A DNA stretch of 64,000 bases from Nipponacmea schrenckii (taxonomy: Eukaryota > Mollusca > Gastropoda > Lottiidae): the NCBI GenBank assembly GCA_030562195.1, contig JAUJPP010000012.1, positions 18,538,001-18,602,000 on the forward strand. The letters are read 5' to 3'. Below, piece after piece: positions 61,491-64,000 of the stretch. Each line of letters opens with the position of its first letter. The first letter of the stretch is position 1. A model generated the notes under the pieces. The model was not told where the DNA came from. It saw only the letters and a list, made by a program, of their open reading frames with translations, and ran no database searches. The translations under genes and the position numbers were made by a program.

Positions 61491-61744
61491 TTAAATTTTG
61501 GATTTTTTATAAGTTTTGGAGAAAAAAGCCCCTGATCATAAAAATTGATTTTGATTGTTATGTAAACCAATCAAATTGCTATATTTGATGAAATTTTGAT
61601 GCTGTTTTGTAAATTTTTATACAAAGTTTCTAGTACGTTTTAAAATTAAAGTACAAAAAAACAGATCACTGGTTGAAATCATCAATATTCATAATTGTAA
61701 ATTAGAGTCAAAATTACAGTTTATACTATTTTTCGTTATATTGA

Positions 61745-62220
61745 TAAGCAATGGATTTTGACAAAATAATTATTACATTATGTATTGTGATTGCATTAAT
61801 ACATTATTGTTATAGTATTATTACATTAATACATTATTATGACATTATCTTTGCATGATGACATTATTACATTAATGTATTAATACATTATGTATGGTGA
61901 TGCCATTATTGATGTATTATTATGATGACGTTTTGACATTATTAGTGTAGTGTTATTACATTAAAAGAGTGTGACAATATCAGTGTCTAATGATGTCATT
62001 ACGAATGTATTATGTCATTGATAACATATTATAATGACATTATTTCATTAAAATATTATGACATTATCTATGTATTACGATGACGTTATTACATTAATGA
62101 TGTATTATGATTACATTAATACATTATAATGATGTTTTACATGTGTAAAGATTACATTGTTAATGTGTAATGATTACATTTGATTACATTATTAATTCAT
62201 TATTTCATTAAAAATCATGA
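61745..62220. repeat. Low-complexity ATTACATTAATACATTATGATG array
   Basis: Irregular reiteration of ACATTAT, ATTACATTAA and TGATGACATTATT without a fixed period, so it is a decayed microsatellite-type tract. Confidence 0.8.
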
Positions 62221-64000
62221 TAATACTGTATGTAAGCTTTATGTAAAAACTTGCAGCTGATTTAATTTTGAGCTTTAGAATAGTTCAGAAAACGAATGCA
62301 TCTAATAAAAAATGCCCAAGAAGTTGATTTGAAAAATGGTTATGAAAACAAATTTTGTGACCTATTTCAGATATAGACATTAAGTCAGCTCAAAGAACAT
62401 TAAAGTTGGAGTTCTTTTCAAAGGCCTTATTTTAGTCTGGAACGTGTTGAACCATTTTTGACCACTGGTAGATGTGGATTGACTAATGTCTGTCAGCATC
62501 ATTAAAAAATATATTTGGGGAAATTGTGTGCATTACCACTTGTTCTTGTGCCAATTTGAGCAATTAAAGAATGTTTTACTTAAATTCTTTCATTTAATTC
62601 TCAATCCTAAAAGAAAGAATTAGTTTGCTTACTGACTGACATCTGCCATGAAATAACTATCAGTGGTCAAATAGCACTCATCATGTTTGGACTAGCCTTA
62701 TATATGTATGTTATGGATGTATCAATTTTGTATGAAAGGCATATAGTCTTACATGTGACTTAACAATTGACAAAATTCAGTTTTGAGGTCCTGTATCACT
62801 TTTCAATTTTCTTTGGAATTTATTTTCTTAACGTTTCATGATGGGCATGGATTTGTGTTGGTATAATTTCTAATTTCAAACCATAATTTAACTTCCTCAT
62901 GCAATCCATGATCTGACAAATTTGTGCTTCATTTGTTCTAGCTCATGAGATTATTTAGCCAACCAGAGACTGTAGCTATTTGTAAGGATGCAAGCATTGA
63001 ATCTTGAAAGTGATACTTGAAGCTTAATATGAGTTTTGTCAGCTGTTGAGGTCAATATTAAGAATCTATATACCTTTAAAAGATGTAATATATTATAAAT
63101 TTCATATGAATTATGGTTACAATTTTTTATTATCAGATACTTATAATCATATCTAATGCATGCAATCATATTTATTTCAAATATCTTAATAATAACTTGT
63201 GATTTTTTTCAAGCAAAATGTATTAAAAATACATGTACTAATTGACTTTATTTGTTGTTGTTAAATGCCATGAAATATGGTTTCCGGGATGTAGTGGTTC
63301 AAGTTTAGTGAGCAACAGTAGATAGGATGTGGATGGTAGCTTCTTCATAGAATGCAATGGAATAGATGTACATGTACTTCAGAAATGATTTAAGTGTATT
63401 AAATCCCATAGCTCATTTTCTCTAATCAATGAGCTGTATATATCCTACTCCTCTGTCTAAGTAGTAGTTCAAGGAGGATGGATAAGGCCATGCAACCAGA
63501 GAAAAGGACAATATAATCTCTTTCAATTTCCATCAAAATGTTTATATGAGCACTCTGAAGGAAATTTTGCCAAGAGAGCATCCTGAGCCCACTTTTATAC
63601 TAAAAAGGCATGTCTTAAAAGCACAAAGGGCCTTCATCAGTAACTGGGAGGCATTATTTCCAAACCTCTCCATTTGTCATACTGCCTTTTAGCATTTGTC
63701 ATAACTGAAGGAAATAATGTATTCATAGCTAAATATTGTCCAATCAAACTTGGCCATAGAAACTTCCTAGGAATATCTCAGCTAATCGAATCACCCATTA
63801 TAGACGCTTTGTTCTCATTTTCAAACCAAGGAAACAAAGTTTAATACTGGTTAATAAGACAATGACAGGGAAGTATGTTGTGAAATAAAAGAAGAAATTA
63901 AGTTATGTAATGACTTTAATGAGATCAACTAATGACCTATTTTAACACAAAGTTAATTATAATTTCATTAATCATAAAAAAAGCTGAATTCTAACAAAAA
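62221..64000. other. Non-coding stretch, nothing recognised
   Basis: AT-rich. A weak match to the SINE-like middle block (GAAATTTTGCCAAGAGAGCA near 63560) may be another relic. No gene seen up to the window end. Confidence 0.4.

Overview
The window is AT-rich, repeat-laden nuclear DNA of an animal. The evidence is a spliced NCK-type SH3/SH2 adaptor gene with GT-AG introns, a Golgi-type GalNAc-transferase-like gene, BEL/Pao and Penelope-like retroelements, and many MITEs, SINE-like units and tandem arrays. The style of the dispersed repeats (TACGCCCACATGG-type elements, GGGACAATAAACC-type SINE units) suggests a lophotrochozoan, probably a mollusc. That placement is inference from repeat style, not proof.

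Layout. 1-6563: two direct copies of a ~2.0-2.3 kb repeat flank a small secreted protein with a farnesoic-acid-O-methyltransferase-like (FAMeT) domain; the geometry predicts a tandem gene array running off the left edge. 7.6-9.3 kb: a 154-bp satellite. 10.6-11.8 kb: a SINE and a tandem pair of a dispersed repeat. 12.5-14.0 kb: a 25-bp minisatellite. 16.0-17.7 kb (minus): an intronless GALNT-like gene that appears to have lost every metal ligand. 18-35 kb: no convincing host gene, but eight more arrays or mobile fragments. 35.25-37.1 kb: a 5'-truncated Penelope-like element with a damaged reverse transcriptase. 37.2-44.4 kb: a young, near-intact BEL/Pao LTR retrotransposon nested in a TIR element. 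44.8-56.9 kb: no gene seen, several arrays and inverted MITE pairs, possibly a long 5' intron of NCK. 56.9-58.8 kb: two NCK coding exons giving a complete 412-residue protein. 58.8-64 kb: probable NCK 3' UTR, then AT-rich sequence.

There are three host genes. The FAMeT-domain protein and the GALNT-like protein look secreted or Golgi-resident and belong to families known to expand in lineage-specific ways. NCK is a conserved cytoplasmic adaptor linking phosphotyrosine signals to actin. They do not form one pathway. The most interesting features are the predicted FAMeT tandem array with a mosaic of divergence, the apparent pseudo-glycosyltransferase, a correctly phased A AAA AAC slippery heptamer between gag and pol of the BEL element, and the density of unrelated tandem arrays.
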